A stretch of DNA of 64,000 bases from CBDFHV01 sp965247705 (lineage in GTDB: Bacteria > Pseudomonadota > Alphaproteobacteria > Rhodospirillales > CAMCUA01), in the NCBI GenBank assembly GCA_965247705.1, contig CBDFHV010000082.1, forward strand, positions 1 to 64,000. Direction: 5' to 3'. A program made the translations under genes and the position numbers. This document shows positions 45,746 through 54,082 of this stretch, one piece after another. The notes under the pieces were generated by a model. The model was given only the letters and a program-made list of their open reading frames with translations. It did no database searches and was not told the origin of the DNA. Within the stretch, counting starts at the first letter, position 1, and each line of letters starts with the position of its first letter.

Positions 45746-46048
45746 GTGATCCGTCACATCGTTTTCTTCACCCTGAAGGACCGGGCCGACCTGGACCGGG
45801 TACAGGCGGCCCTCAGCCGCCTGGCGGAAATCCCCTGTGCGAAATACCTGGAAGTCGCCCGCAACGACCGGCACGACACGCTGTCCAGCGACATCGATCT
45901 GGTGGTCTACGGAGAATTCGACAGCGGGGAAGACCTCGCCGCCTACAAGGCCGATCCGCTCTACGCCGAAACCAACCGCCTCGTCCGCCCCCTGCGCGAC
46001 CGCCGCTACGCGGTGGACGACGCGGCCCCGGCGCCGCCCTGCTCGTAA
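45746..46048 (+). CDS. Dabb (stress-responsive alpha/beta-barrel) domain protein
   Basis: This 100-residue protein is a single ferredoxin-like alpha/beta-barrel (MIRHIVFFTLKDRADL, HDTLSSDIDLVVYGEFDSGEDLAAYKADPLY). Such proteins dimerise; functions range from stress response to polyketide cyclisation, and none can be assigned. GTG 45746 is the start, 19 bp after gshB, so it may be co-transcribed. Confidence 0.78.
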   Translation: MIRHIVFFTLKDRADLDRVQAALSRLAEIPCAKYLEVARNDRHDTLSSDIDLVVYGEFDSGEDLAAYKADPLYAETNRLVRPLRDRRYAVDDAAPAPPCS

Positions 46049-46263
46049 ACCACCTGGCGAGTGGTCTCGTCGTGGCGTTCCGTCGTATGGGCCCGCAGCC
46101 GCGATTATGGCCACATCCCTCTATCTCTTGTTGAAAGTTGGATATTGTGTCCCTTTTGTTTGGAATTTAAGGCAGCGCAAGTTCAGCTACATGTGTGGTC
46201 CGGCGGAATTGGTTTCAAATTCTCTGCCGCTATTCGCAAGCTCTCTTTGATAGTCGATGCTAG

Positions 46264-47862
46264 CCCGAATTATTCACGGCGCTGATTGAAAATGCTGGTG
46301 AGCGTAGATTAACCTGTTGAAATGCCGTATGATTTTGGTGTCAAGACAAGATCACATGGCAACAGAACAACCCACGGCTCACCATGAACGAGATTACCCC
46401 CTATCTCCCTGGTTTGTCGCCCGTTGGAGGCAAGCCGCTTTGCGCCCGCTTCGACGGCGGACGGCTGTCGTCGGACGGCGGGGTGTTGTTGTTGGGCGAG
46501 ATCGACAGGCGGCTCGGCATCGCCGACGTGCTCGCTTCCTGCGTCACCGACGTGCGCGACCCGGCGAGCACGACCCACGCTTACGTAGACATGATCCGGG
46601 CGCGCCTGTTCGCTATTGCCTGCGGGTATGAGGATTGCGACGACCTCGACGTTCTGCGTTTCGATCCGGCGTTCAAGCTGGCCTGTGGCCGTTTGTCCGA
46701 GAGCGGCGACGACCTGATGAGCCAACCGACCCTGTCGCGCCTCGAGAACGCGCCGTCATGGCGCGCGCTCGGGCGCATGGGGCTGTCGATGATCGATCTG
46801 TTTTGCGCCAGCTTCAAGCGCGTTCCGGCGCGCATCGTTCTCGATATCGACGACACCGACGATGCCGTTCACGGCGGCCAGCAGCTGGCGCTGTTCAACG
46901 CCCATTACGACGACTATTGCTTCCAACCCATCCATATCTTCGAGGCGGCCACCGGCAAGCCGGTGATGTCACTGCTGCGTCCCGGCAAGCGGCCCTCCGG
47001 CGACGAGGCGGCGCGGATCCTGAGACACGTCATCGGCCGCATCCGCCGCAACTGGCCACGGGTCGAGATCACCGTGCGGGGCGATGGCCACTACGCCACG
47101 CCGGAGGCCATGGAATTCCTCGAACGTCAGGGCTGCGGCTACATCTTCGGGCTTTCCGGCAACGCCCGGCTGAACAGGATCGGCCAGCCGTGGTGCGAGG
47201 ACGCCGCCGTGCGCCGGGCGGGGCAGGGAAAGGATAAGGTGCGCCGCTTCTTCCACACCGGCTACCAGGCCAAAAGCTGGTCACGGCAACGCTCGGTCAT
47301 CGCCCGCGTGGAAGCTACCGCCAAGGGCTGTGACGTCCGCTTCGTCGTCACCAACCTGAGCGGCCGCGCCAAGGCGCTCTACGAGAAGGTCTACTGCGCC
47401 CGCGGGCGGATGGAAAACATGATCAAGGACCACAAGCTCTACACCAAGTCCGACCGCACGTCGTGCCACCGTTGGGAGGCCAACCAGTTCCGCCTCTTCC
47501 TGCATACCGGCGCCTACTGGCTGCTGCATCAGCTTCGCCAAGCGGCGCCTCGGAAATCGCTGTGGCGAACGGCCACCTTCGAAACCCTGCGCCGGGCGTT
47601 TCTCAAAATCGCCGTCCGCGTCGAGGAGCTCAAGTCGCGCCTCAGGATCGCCCTGCCTTCGGCCTATCCCTATCAGCCGGCCATGATCGCCATCGCCGGG
47701 CGCATCACCGCCCAAGGGCCCTGAACCAAGCGGCAGGTGCCGCCGGACGAGCCCCGAACAACAACCTCCAACCTCTCCGACAATCCGTCTCAAAAATCGC
47801 CGTCAACCCGGTCGCTACCGCTCGTCCCGCTGAAATCCGATGGCCGTCATGAATAATTGGGG
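46264..47862 (+). mobile_element. IS1380-family insertion sequence, copy 1
   Basis: This 1599-bp element has 13-bp ends CCCGAATTATTCA (left) and CCCCAATTATTCA (right, reversed), one mismatch. It is flanked by CTAG at 46260-46263 and 47863-47866, a 4-bp target duplication proven by in-frame restoration of the interrupted gene. It is in the same orientation as copy 2, 1891 bp away. Confidence 0.92.
46384..47724 (+). CDS. IS1380-family transposase, copy 1
   Basis: This 446-residue DDE transposase contains SSDGGVLLLGEIDRRLG, the first catalytic aspartate in IVLDIDDTDDAVHG, the second in VRGDGHYATPEAMEFLE and the glutamate region ARGRMENMIKDHK. It is intact and presumably functional. Its protein is identical to copy 2. 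Confidence 0.93.
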   Translation: MNEITPYLPGLSPVGGKPLCARFDGGRLSSDGGVLLLGEIDRRLGIADVLASCVTDVRDPASTTHAYVDMIRARLFAIACGYEDCDDLDVLRFDPAFKLACGRLSESGDDLMSQPTLSRLENAPSWRALGRMGLSMIDLFCASFKRVPARIVLDIDDTDDAVHGGQQLALFNAHYDDYCFQPIHIFEAATGKPVMSLLRPGKRPSGDEAARILRHVIGRIRRNWPRVEITVRGDGHYATPEAMEFLERQGCGYIFGLSGNARLNRIGQPWCEDAAVRRAGQGKDKVRRFFHTGYQAKSWSRQRSVIARVEATAKGCDVRFVVTNLSGRAKALYEKVYCARGRMENMIKDHKLYTKSDRTSCHRWEANQFRLFLHTGAYWLLHQLRQAAPRKSLWRTATFETLRRAFLKIAVRVEELKSRLRIALPSAYPYQPAMIAIAGRITAQGP

Positions 47863-48154
47863 CTAGTGCCCGCGAAGCGTCAGCTAAGGCTTCTTTTGCC
47901 AATACCGGAGCGTTCTTAAATTCCTGAAGTTTGGCGTTGAATTTAACCATCCCCTTACAAACAATCTCATCTTCAAACATTACAAGGCGGCCATGGTAGA
48001 GCTCATTGAAGTCAGCAAGCGCCTGAGTCCATTTTTGAGAATTAATACTTTCCCGCGCTAAAAGTGCAGCAGAGGACGCTGCATCGACATGTGCCTCGAC
48101 GCGCTTCTCCCAATAGGCACTAAGCAAATCGTTCTGTAGCCGGGTTCTTTCTAG

Positions 48155-49753
48155 CCCGAATTATTCACGGCGCTGATTGAAAATGCTGGTGAGCGTAGAT
48201 TAACCTGTTGAAATGCCGTATGATTTTGGTGTCAAGACAAGATCACATGGCAACAGAACAACCCACGGCTCACCATGAACGAGATTACCCCCTATCTCCC
48301 TGGTTTGTCACCCGTTGGAGGCAAGCCGCTTTGCGCCCGCTTCGACGGCGGACGGCTGTCGTCGGACGGCGGGGTGTTGTTGTTGGGCGAGATCGACAGG
48401 CGGCTCGGCATCGCCGACGTGCTCGCTTCCTGCGTCACCGACGTGCGCGACCCGGCGAGCACGACCCACGCTTACGTAGACATGATCCGGGCGCGCCTGT
48501 TCGCTATTGCCTGCGGGTATGAGGATTGCGACGACCTCGACGTTCTGCGTTTCGATCCGGCGTTCAAGCTGGCCTGTGGCCGTTTGTCCGAGAGCGGCGA
48601 CGACCTGATGAGCCAACCGACCCTGTCGCGCCTCGAGAACGCGCCGTCATGGCGCGCGCTCGGGCGCATGGGGCTGTCGATGATCGATCTGTTTTGCGCC
48701 AGCTTCAAGCGCGTTCCGGCGCGCATCGTTCTCGATATCGACGACACCGACGATGCCGTTCACGGCGGCCAGCAGCTGGCGCTGTTCAACGCCCATTACG
48801 ACGACTATTGCTTCCAACCCATCCATATCTTCGAGGCGGCCACCGGCAAGCCGGTGATGTCACTGCTGCGTCCCGGCAAGCGGCCCTCCGGCGACGAGGC
48901 GGCGCGGATCCTGAGACACGTCATCGGCCGCATCCGCCGCAACTGGCCACGGGTCGAGATCACCGTGCGGGGCGATGGCCACTACGCCACGCCGGAGGCC
49001 ATGGAATTCCTCGAACGTCAGGGCTGCGGCTACATCTTCGGGCTTTCCGGCAACGCCCGGCTGAACAGGATCGGCCAGCCGTGGTGCGAGGACGCCGCCG
49101 TGCGCCGGGCGGGGCAGGGAAAGGATAAGGTGCGCCGCTTCTTCCACACCGGCTACCAGGCCAAAAGCTGGTCACGGCAACGCTCGGTCATCGCCCGCGT
49201 GGAAGCTACCGCCAAGGGCTGTGACGTCCGCTTCGTCGTCACCAACCTGAGCGGCCGCGCCAAGGCGCTCTACGAGAAGGTCTACTGCGCCCGCGGGCGG
49301 ATGGAAAACATGATCAAGGACCACAAGCTCTACACCAAGTCCGACCGCACGTCGTGCCACCGTTGGGAGGCCAACCAGTTCCGCCTCTTCCTGCATACCG
49401 GCGCCTACTGGCTGCTGCATCAGCTTCGCCAAGCGGCGCCTCGGAAATCGCTGTGGCGAACGGCCACCTTCGAAACCCTGCGCCGGGCGTTTCTCAAAAT
49501 CGCCGTCCGCGTCGAGGAGCTCAAGTCGCGCCTCAGGATCGCCCTGCCTTCGGCCTATCCCTATCAGCCGGCCATGATCGCCATCGCCGGGCGCATCACC
49601 GCCCAAGGGCCCTGAACCAAGCGGCAGGTGCCGCCGGACGAGCCCCGAACAACAACCTCCAACCTCTCCGACAATCCGTCTCAAAAATCGCCGTCAACCC
49701 GGTCGCTACCGCTCGTCCCGCTGAAATCCGATGGCCGTCATGAATAATTGGGG
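48155..49753 (+). mobile_element. IS1380-family insertion sequence, copy 2
   Basis: This is the second 1599-bp copy, with the same ends and flanked by CTAG at 48151-48154 and 49754-49757. The only difference noticed from copy 1 is a silent G to A in the transposase (46419 against 48310). It inserted at a different CTAG of the same host gene. Confidence 0.92.
48275..49615 (+). CDS. IS1380-family transposase, copy 2
   Basis: This 446-residue protein is identical in sequence to copy 1, with the same catalytic DDE motifs. The near-perfect nucleotide identity indicates very recent transposition or homogenisation. Confidence 0.93.
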   Translation: MNEITPYLPGLSPVGGKPLCARFDGGRLSSDGGVLLLGEIDRRLGIADVLASCVTDVRDPASTTHAYVDMIRARLFAIACGYEDCDDLDVLRFDPAFKLACGRLSESGDDLMSQPTLSRLENAPSWRALGRMGLSMIDLFCASFKRVPARIVLDIDDTDDAVHGGQQLALFNAHYDDYCFQPIHIFEAATGKPVMSLLRPGKRPSGDEAARILRHVIGRIRRNWPRVEITVRGDGHYATPEAMEFLERQGCGYIFGLSGNARLNRIGQPWCEDAAVRRAGQGKDKVRRFFHTGYQAKSWSRQRSVIARVEATAKGCDVRFVVTNLSGRAKALYEKVYCARGRMENMIKDHKLYTKSDRTSCHRWEANQFRLFLHTGAYWLLHQLRQAAPRKSLWRTATFETLRRAFLKIAVRVEELKSRLRIALPSAYPYQPAMIAIAGRITAQGP

Positions 49754-49868
49754 CTAGCTTGACGCTTTCATTCCAGTTGGATCCGGCTATGAGCGTGCCT
49801 ACTATGACTGCCGTCGTAACAAGACCTTGGAGAATTAACTTCGGTATCGGGAAGGTTTCTTCAGCCAT

Positions 49869-50160
49869 ATCTTATCCTCGCAAGCAGGGCTGCAGCGCCT
49901 ACGCCGCGCGCGAATTACATGCAATGGCCAGCAAGTCATGAGACAGGAGAATAATGAGGACACAATACTTATTACTCCAGCATCACGGACGAGGCGTTCC
50001 AGAGGAAGACCGCGCATGGACGTCTTCACGGCATTTTACCATACACTTCGACGCCGATCGGTGTGCTACCTGTGATTGGCATCGGCGGGTAACAGTCATT
50101 GTGTCGCTGCATTTCCAATCCGCTTGGTTCGCCCCGGCTCGACCGACGTTTCGCCGTCGA
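49869..50160. other. non-coding stretch upstream of the IS-interrupted gene
   Basis: No convincing gene is seen. The segment is comparatively AT-rich near the interrupted gene and should include its promoter on the minus strand. Short ORFs on both strands have no family signature. Confidence 0.5.
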
Positions 50161-50451
50161 CTACCTTGTGCCGGCGGAAGATTGACCGCCATCCGGCGAA
50201 ACTTCGCCGTAGATCCTTCGCATGGCGGCCATCGACCGCCCGATGAGGTCCTCGAGCACCGCCATGTCGATGTTGTCCAAGTTGGTGATGTAGAGGCAGG
50301 ATACGGCCGTTTTGTGCTTGCCCAGGCGGGCCAGCAGGTCTGCGTAGTCACTGTAGCCGTCCATTATGTAGACGCTGAGCGCCCGCTTGCGGGGCGAAAA
50401 GCCGGTGAGGAACCGTATAAGGGGACGCAATTCTAATATTGTCATCCTCAT
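50161..50451 (-). pseudogene. partial duplicate of the DUF1801 gene
   Basis: About 80 codons from FLTGFSPRKRALSVYIMDGY onward repeat the C-terminal half of the neighbouring DUF1801 gene with several substitutions. The N-terminal half is replaced by a short unrelated leader (MRMTILELRPLIR), with a sharp junction near 50412. The remnant keeps an open frame of 96 residues and overlaps the end of the intact copy by 4 bp. Probably a rearranged fragment without function. Confidence 0.7.
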
Positions 50452-50897
50452 GGAGAAACTCCCGCCGCTTCCGACGGTGATCCGCCGTACGTCTCCCGCA
50501 TGGCGGCCACCGAAAGGCCGATGAGATCCTCGAGCACCGCCATGTCGATGTTGTCGATGTTGGTGATGTAGAGGCAGGAGACGGCCGTCTTGTGCTTGCC
50601 GAGCCGGGCCAGCAGGTCTCCGTAGCCGCTGTAGCCGTCCATGATGTAGACGCTCAGCGCCCGCTTGCGGGGCGAGAATCCGGTGAGGAACCAGTCGCCC
50701 TGGCGGCCGTTGTTGTAGCGGTAGTGGTAGTGGCCGAAGCCGACCATGCTGTCGCCCCACATCAGCGGTTCCAGGCCGGTGACCCGGGCCATCAGGTCGC
50801 GCAGCACATACCCCTCGCGCCGCCGCCGTTCGGGTGACACCCCATCGAGGAACGCCTGGACGCTGGCGTCCGTCGGCTTGGTCTTCGGTTCGGCCAT
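50448..50897 (-). CDS. DUF1801 (YdhG-like) domain protein
   Basis: This 149-residue cytosolic protein has DASVQAFLDGVSPERRRREGYVLRDLM, LEPLMWGDSMVGFGHYHY and LYITNIDNIDMAVLEDLI, matching DUF1801. The function of the family is not established. A partial second copy lies immediately downstream on the same strand. Confidence 0.82.
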   Translation of the reverse strand: MAEPKTKPTDASVQAFLDGVSPERRRREGYVLRDLMARVTGLEPLMWGDSMVGFGHYHYRYNNGRQGDWFLTGFSPRKRALSVYIMDGYSGYGDLLARLGKHKTAVSCLYITNIDNIDMAVLEDLIGLSVAAMRETYGGSPSEAAGVSP

Positions 50898-51285
50898 GGC
50901 GGAGGAAGCCTACCCGAGCCCGCACGGATGCCACAAGGCACGGCGGAGGAGCCCGACAACCCCAACCCATGATACCGATTCCGGATGAACCGTTGGTCTC
51001 CCGTAGGTTGGGGAAAGCAGCCCCGACGACCGCCGCCACATTGCCGTCACCCCCGCGGAGGCGCCGGTGACGAAATCGATAGGGGTTCTCCCACTCGTCG
51101 TTCCCGCGATGGCCGGAACCCATACTTTTCAACGCGTTGCTGGCTTCCCTGGACCCCGGCCTTCGCCGGGGTGACGATTTCTTCACGGGCGCCTTCGGGG
51201 GGTGACGGGAGAGGGATGAAGACCGCAAGCCGTCGCCGCGCTTGAGAAACACTCAAGCGGAATCGGTATGACACGCTTATGCGAA
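50898..51285. repeat. gene-free stretch with two degenerate palindromic repeats
   Basis: No gene is supported. A palindrome with GTCAC/GTGAC ends lies at 51046-51070, and a second of the type CTGGACCCCGGCCTTCGCCGGGGTGACG lies at about 51149-51176. The latter resembles the dispersed intergenic repeat of many alphaproteobacteria built on TGGACCCCGG/CCGGGGTGAC. They may be old REP or MITE remnants. Confidence 0.6.
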
Positions 51286-51318
51286 TGCCATAACGCAATA
51301 CGGCGTTGGCTTATGGCA
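51286..51318. promoter_or_regulatory. palindromic operator-like site upstream of the VapBC pair
   Basis: TGCCATAA (51286-51293) is repeated inverted as TTATGGCA (51311-51318), with a further TTATGG half-site at 51324-51329. The antitoxin starts at 51343. Position and symmetry fit an autoregulated VapB operator. Confidence 0.45.
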
Positions 51319-51342
51319 ATATTTTATGGTATCCATCGACTC

Positions 51343-51549
51343 ATGCTCGCCACGAGGAAAATCACCGCCCATATCCCCGAACCGCTGTTGCGCAAGGCAC
51401 AGGCGGCGACGGGAAAGGGAATCACCGAGACTGTGAAGGAAGGGCTGCACATGCTCGCCTCGGCCAAGGCGGCCGAGAAACTGCGCGAACTGCGGGGCAA
51501 GGTGCCTCTGGATGTGGACCTGGAGTCCCTGCGCCTGGACCGCCGGTGA
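51343..51549 (+). CDS. VapB-type antitoxin
   Basis: This 68-residue protein has an N-terminal stretch ATRKITAHIPEPLLRKAQAATGKGITETVKEGL typical of ribbon-helix-helix-like VapB antitoxins and a C-terminal toxin-binding tail (VPLDVDLESLRLDRR). ATG 51343 is chosen as the family start. The frame opens earlier, but that part contains the operator. The stop overlaps the PIN gene by 4 bp. Confidence 0.8.
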   Translation: MLATRKITAHIPEPLLRKAQAATGKGITETVKEGLHMLASAKAAEKLRELRGKVPLDVDLESLRLDRR

Positions 51550-51920
51550 TCGCGGCTGACACCAGTACGCTGATCGCCTTCCTGGCCGGCGAACTGGGGC
51601 GGGACGTAGACACCTTGGACCAACACCTCGCCAAACAGGCGGTGCATATTCCCCCTGTCGTCCTGTCGGAATTGCTGAGCGCGCCGGCGATGCCGTCGCG
51701 CCTGGAAGAACTGCTCGGCGCGCTGCCGGTTCTGCCCCTCCTCGACGGATATTGGGAGCGGGCAGGCCGGACACGGCGAAGTCTTTTGGCGCGCGGCCTC
51801 AAGGCGCCCCTGGCCGATGCCTTGATCTGTCAGTCCTGTCTGGACCACGAGATCCCGCTGCTGACCCGGGACCGGGACTTTCGGCCGTTTGCCCGGCACG
51901 CGGGTTTGGACTTGGCCTGA
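51546..51920 (+). CDS. VapC-type PIN-domain ribonuclease toxin
   Basis: This 124-residue PIN domain has metal-binding acidic residues visible in AADTSTLIAF, VLSELLSAP, APLADALICQ and TRDRDFRPF. The GTG start 51546 overlaps the VapB stop (GTGA). VapC toxins cleave tRNA or rRNA; the target is unknown. The pair lies in the accessory stretch between gshB and comM. Confidence 0.86.
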   Translation: MIAADTSTLIAFLAGELGRDVDTLDQHLAKQAVHIPPVVLSELLSAPAMPSRLEELLGALPVLPLLDGYWERAGRTRRSLLARGLKAPLADALICQSCLDHEIPLLTRDRDFRPFARHAGLDLA

Positions 51921-51974
51921 TGCTCCTCCGTCCCCTTGTATCCCTCGCCCTGACCACGGAACCCTTTCCCACTT

Positions 51975-52238
51975 ATACCAAGGGACACGGATATTGACCC
52001 ATGGAGATCGTCACCGCGTCCCGTTGGGTAGGAGACAAGCCGCTGGCGATGCGGTTGCATCGTCGATGCTTGTCGACGCCCTCCGACTGGGCGCAGTGGC
52101 GACCGGAACGGCGGCTTCCCAGGGCTTTCGGACAACGTCGCGTCCGACTTGCGATGCACCGCATCGCCACGACGAACGCTCCTTGCCGAAAACCCTGGGA
52201 AGCCGTCTCCATGGGTCATTATCCGTGTCCCCTGGTAT
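51975..52238. repeat. 264-bp fold-back (long palindromic) element
   Basis: The outer arms 51975-52006 and 52207-52238 are inverted repeats matching at 30 of 32 positions. A second pair, 52113-52134 with 52183-52204, matches at about 19 of 22. Near the centre GCGATGC/GCATCGC forms another hairpin. No protein is supported inside. It resembles a MITE or fold-back element; no second copy is seen in this window. Confidence 0.65.
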
Positions 52239-52425
52239 TACGTGCTGGCCCGGCGGACCGATGGCGCCGTGGCCCGCCTGCTGGCCGGACGCCTGCTCTA
52301 CAATCTGCCGACGATCACGGAGATCCGCGACTATCCCTGCGACCGCCCCTTTCGCCACCGGGCGCTGAAGGTGCAAGACAAGACGGTGCTGCTGCCGTCG
52401 TTCTGAGGACCGGCCGTTTCCTGCC

Positions 52426-52480
52426 CCTGGTCCCCCCCTGGTCCCCCCCTGGTCCCCCCCTGGCCCCCCCCTGGCCCCAC
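52426..52480. repeat. 11-bp tandem repeat, about five copies
   Basis: The unit CCTGGTCCCCC recurs with a strict period of 11 bp (TGG at 52428, 52439, 52450, 52461, 52472); the last copies change GGT to GGC. It lies 55 bp upstream of comM. Strand asymmetry is extreme: C on plus, G on minus. Confidence 0.85.
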
Positions 52481-52534
52481 TGGCTTCCGCCCCGTACAAT
52501 CGCCCGCTTCGCAGGGGGAGCCGGGTTTCGACCG

Positions 52535-54073
52535 ATGGTGGCGCGGGTCAATACGGTCGCCTTTCAGGGCATTGACGTGCTGGACGTGGACGTGCAGGTC
52601 CAGATGACCTCGGGCCTGCCCGCCTTCACGGTGGTGCTGCCCGACAAGGCGGTGGGCGAAAGCCGGGAGCGGGTGCGCGGGGCGCTGAGCGCCATGGGCC
52701 TGGCCCTGCCGCCGCGGCGCATCACGGTCAACCTGGCGCCCGCCGACATGCTCAAGGAATGCAGCCATTTCGACCTGCCCATCGCCCTGGCCCTGCTGGC
52801 CGACATGGGGGTTCTGCCATCGGACGAGATGGTCGATTTCTTGGCCCTCGGCGAACTGGCCCTTGACGCCGGCATCTCGTCGGTCGCCGGAGTGCTGCCG
52901 GCGGCGGTCCATGCCGCGTCCCGGCAGCTCGGCCTGATCTGCCCGGCGGCCCAGGGCGGCGAGGCGGCGTGGGCGGGCGAGGTGGATATCCTGGCGCCGG
53001 ACAACCTGCTGGCCCTGATCAACCACATCAAGGGCACCCAGATCCTCGACCGGCCACAACCCAAGATCGCCGAAGATGGCCCGGTGCCGCCGGACCTCGC
53101 CGACATCAAGGGCCAGGAGACCGCCAAGCGGGCGTTGGAGATCACCGCCGCCGGCGGCCACAACCTGCTGCTGATCGGACCGCCGGGGGCCGGCAAATCC
53201 ATGCTGGCCTCGCGGCTGCCGGGCATCCTGCCAACCCTGAGCCCCGCCGAATCCCTCGACGTGAGCATGATCCACAGCCTCGCCGGCCAGCTCGCTGACG
53301 GGGCCATCGTCCGCCGCCGGCCGTTCCGCGATCCCCACCTTTCCGCCTCGGTGCCGGCCCTGGTGGGCGGCGGCATGCGGGCGCGGCCGGGGGAGGTGTC
53401 CCTCGCCCACCTGGGGGTTTTGTTTCTGGACGAATTGCCGGAATTCCAGCGCGCCGCCCTGGAGGCCCTGCGCCAGCCCCTGGAGACGGGACGGGTCTCC
53501 ATCGCCCGCGCCAACGCCCACGTGAGCTATCCGGCCCGGGTGCAACTGGTGGCGGCGATGAACCCTTGCCGCTGCGGCTACCTGGACGACCCCGTTCAGG
53601 CCTGCACCCGGGCGCCCCGCTGCGGGGCCGACTACCAGCAGCGCATCTCCGGTCCCCTGTTCGACCGCATCGATTTGCATGTGGAGGTACCGGCGGTGAA
53701 CCCGGCGGACCTGTCCCTGCCGCCGCCGGCGGAAGGCTCGGCCGCCGTCGCGGCGCGGGTGGCCGCCGCCCGCGCGATCCAGGGCCACCGCTACGCACCC
53801 CTGGACGCGACCCCGCCCATCCGCACCAACGCCGAGGCGGACGGGGCGCTGCTGGAAGAGGTCGCCGCGCCGGATGCCGAGGGCCGCCGGCTGCTGGTGG
53901 AGGCGGCCGAGCGCATGCGGCTCACCGCCCGCGGCTACCACCGAGTGCTGCGGGTGGCGCGCACCCTGGCCGATTTGGAAGGCCAAGCATCGGTGCGCCG
54001 CATCCACATCGCCGAGGCGTTGTCCTACCGGCGGATCGTACCCGGCCGCAATCCCGTGGCGGCGGGGCGCTAG
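52535..54073 (+). CDS. comM: YifB/ComM family Mg-chelatase-like ATPase
   Basis: This is a 512-residue AAA+ protein. An N-terminal Lon-protease-like domain (MTSGLPAFTVVLPDKAVGESRERVRGAL) is followed by the ATPase with Walker A GPPGAGKS, Walker B VLFLDELPEF and NPCRCGY. The C-terminal Mg_chelatase_C domain ends YRRIVPG. ComM promotes branch migration during natural transformation. ATG 52535 gives the family start; the frame is open for 178 codons upstream through the fold-back element and tandem repeat, which are not part of the protein. Confidence 0.93.
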   Translation: MVARVNTVAFQGIDVLDVDVQVQMTSGLPAFTVVLPDKAVGESRERVRGALSAMGLALPPRRITVNLAPADMLKECSHFDLPIALALLADMGVLPSDEMVDFLALGELALDAGISSVAGVLPAAVHAASRQLGLICPAAQGGEAAWAGEVDILAPDNLLALINHIKGTQILDRPQPKIAEDGPVPPDLADIKGQETAKRALEITAAGGHNLLLIGPPGAGKSMLASRLPGILPTLSPAESLDVSMIHSLAGQLADGAIVRRRPFRDPHLSASVPALVGGGMRARPGEVSLAHLGVLFLDELPEFQRAALEALRQPLETGRVSIARANAHVSYPARVQLVAAMNPCRCGYLDDPVQACTRAPRCGADYQQRISGPLFDRIDLHVEVPAVNPADLSLPPPAEGSAAVAARVAAARAIQGHRYAPLDATPPIRTNAEADGALLEEVAAPDAEGRRLLVEAAERMRLTARGYHRVLRVARTLADLEGQASVRRIHIAEALSYRRIVPGRNPVAAGR

Positions 54074-54082
54074 CGCCGTCTC

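Larger units (their letters stand above)
46183..49868 (-). pseudogene. membrane-anchored coiled-coil gene interrupted twice by IS1380
   Basis: Three minus-strand pieces belong to one gene: start to 49754, then 48150-47863, then 46259-46183. If each IS and one of the two CTAG copies is removed, the pieces join in frame into exactly 160 codons including TGA, with no internal stop. The product would be 159 residues: a short N-terminus, one membrane helix (ILQGLVTTAVIVGTLIAG) and a long charged helical region. GAGGA before ATG 49868 is a good ribosome site. No family is recognised. The DNA is less GC-rich than its surroundings, suggesting acquisition. Confidence 0.85.

Noticed and set aside
46317..46631. 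ORF frames overlapping the IS1380 transposase start (and the equivalent in copy 2)
   Set aside because: Read in the wrong frame relative to the conserved 446-residue transposase.
52149..52406. 85-codon ORF between the fold-back element and comM
   Set aside because: Begins inside the palindrome and has no recognised motif; it could be a fragment of a lost gene, but evidence is insufficient to annotate it.
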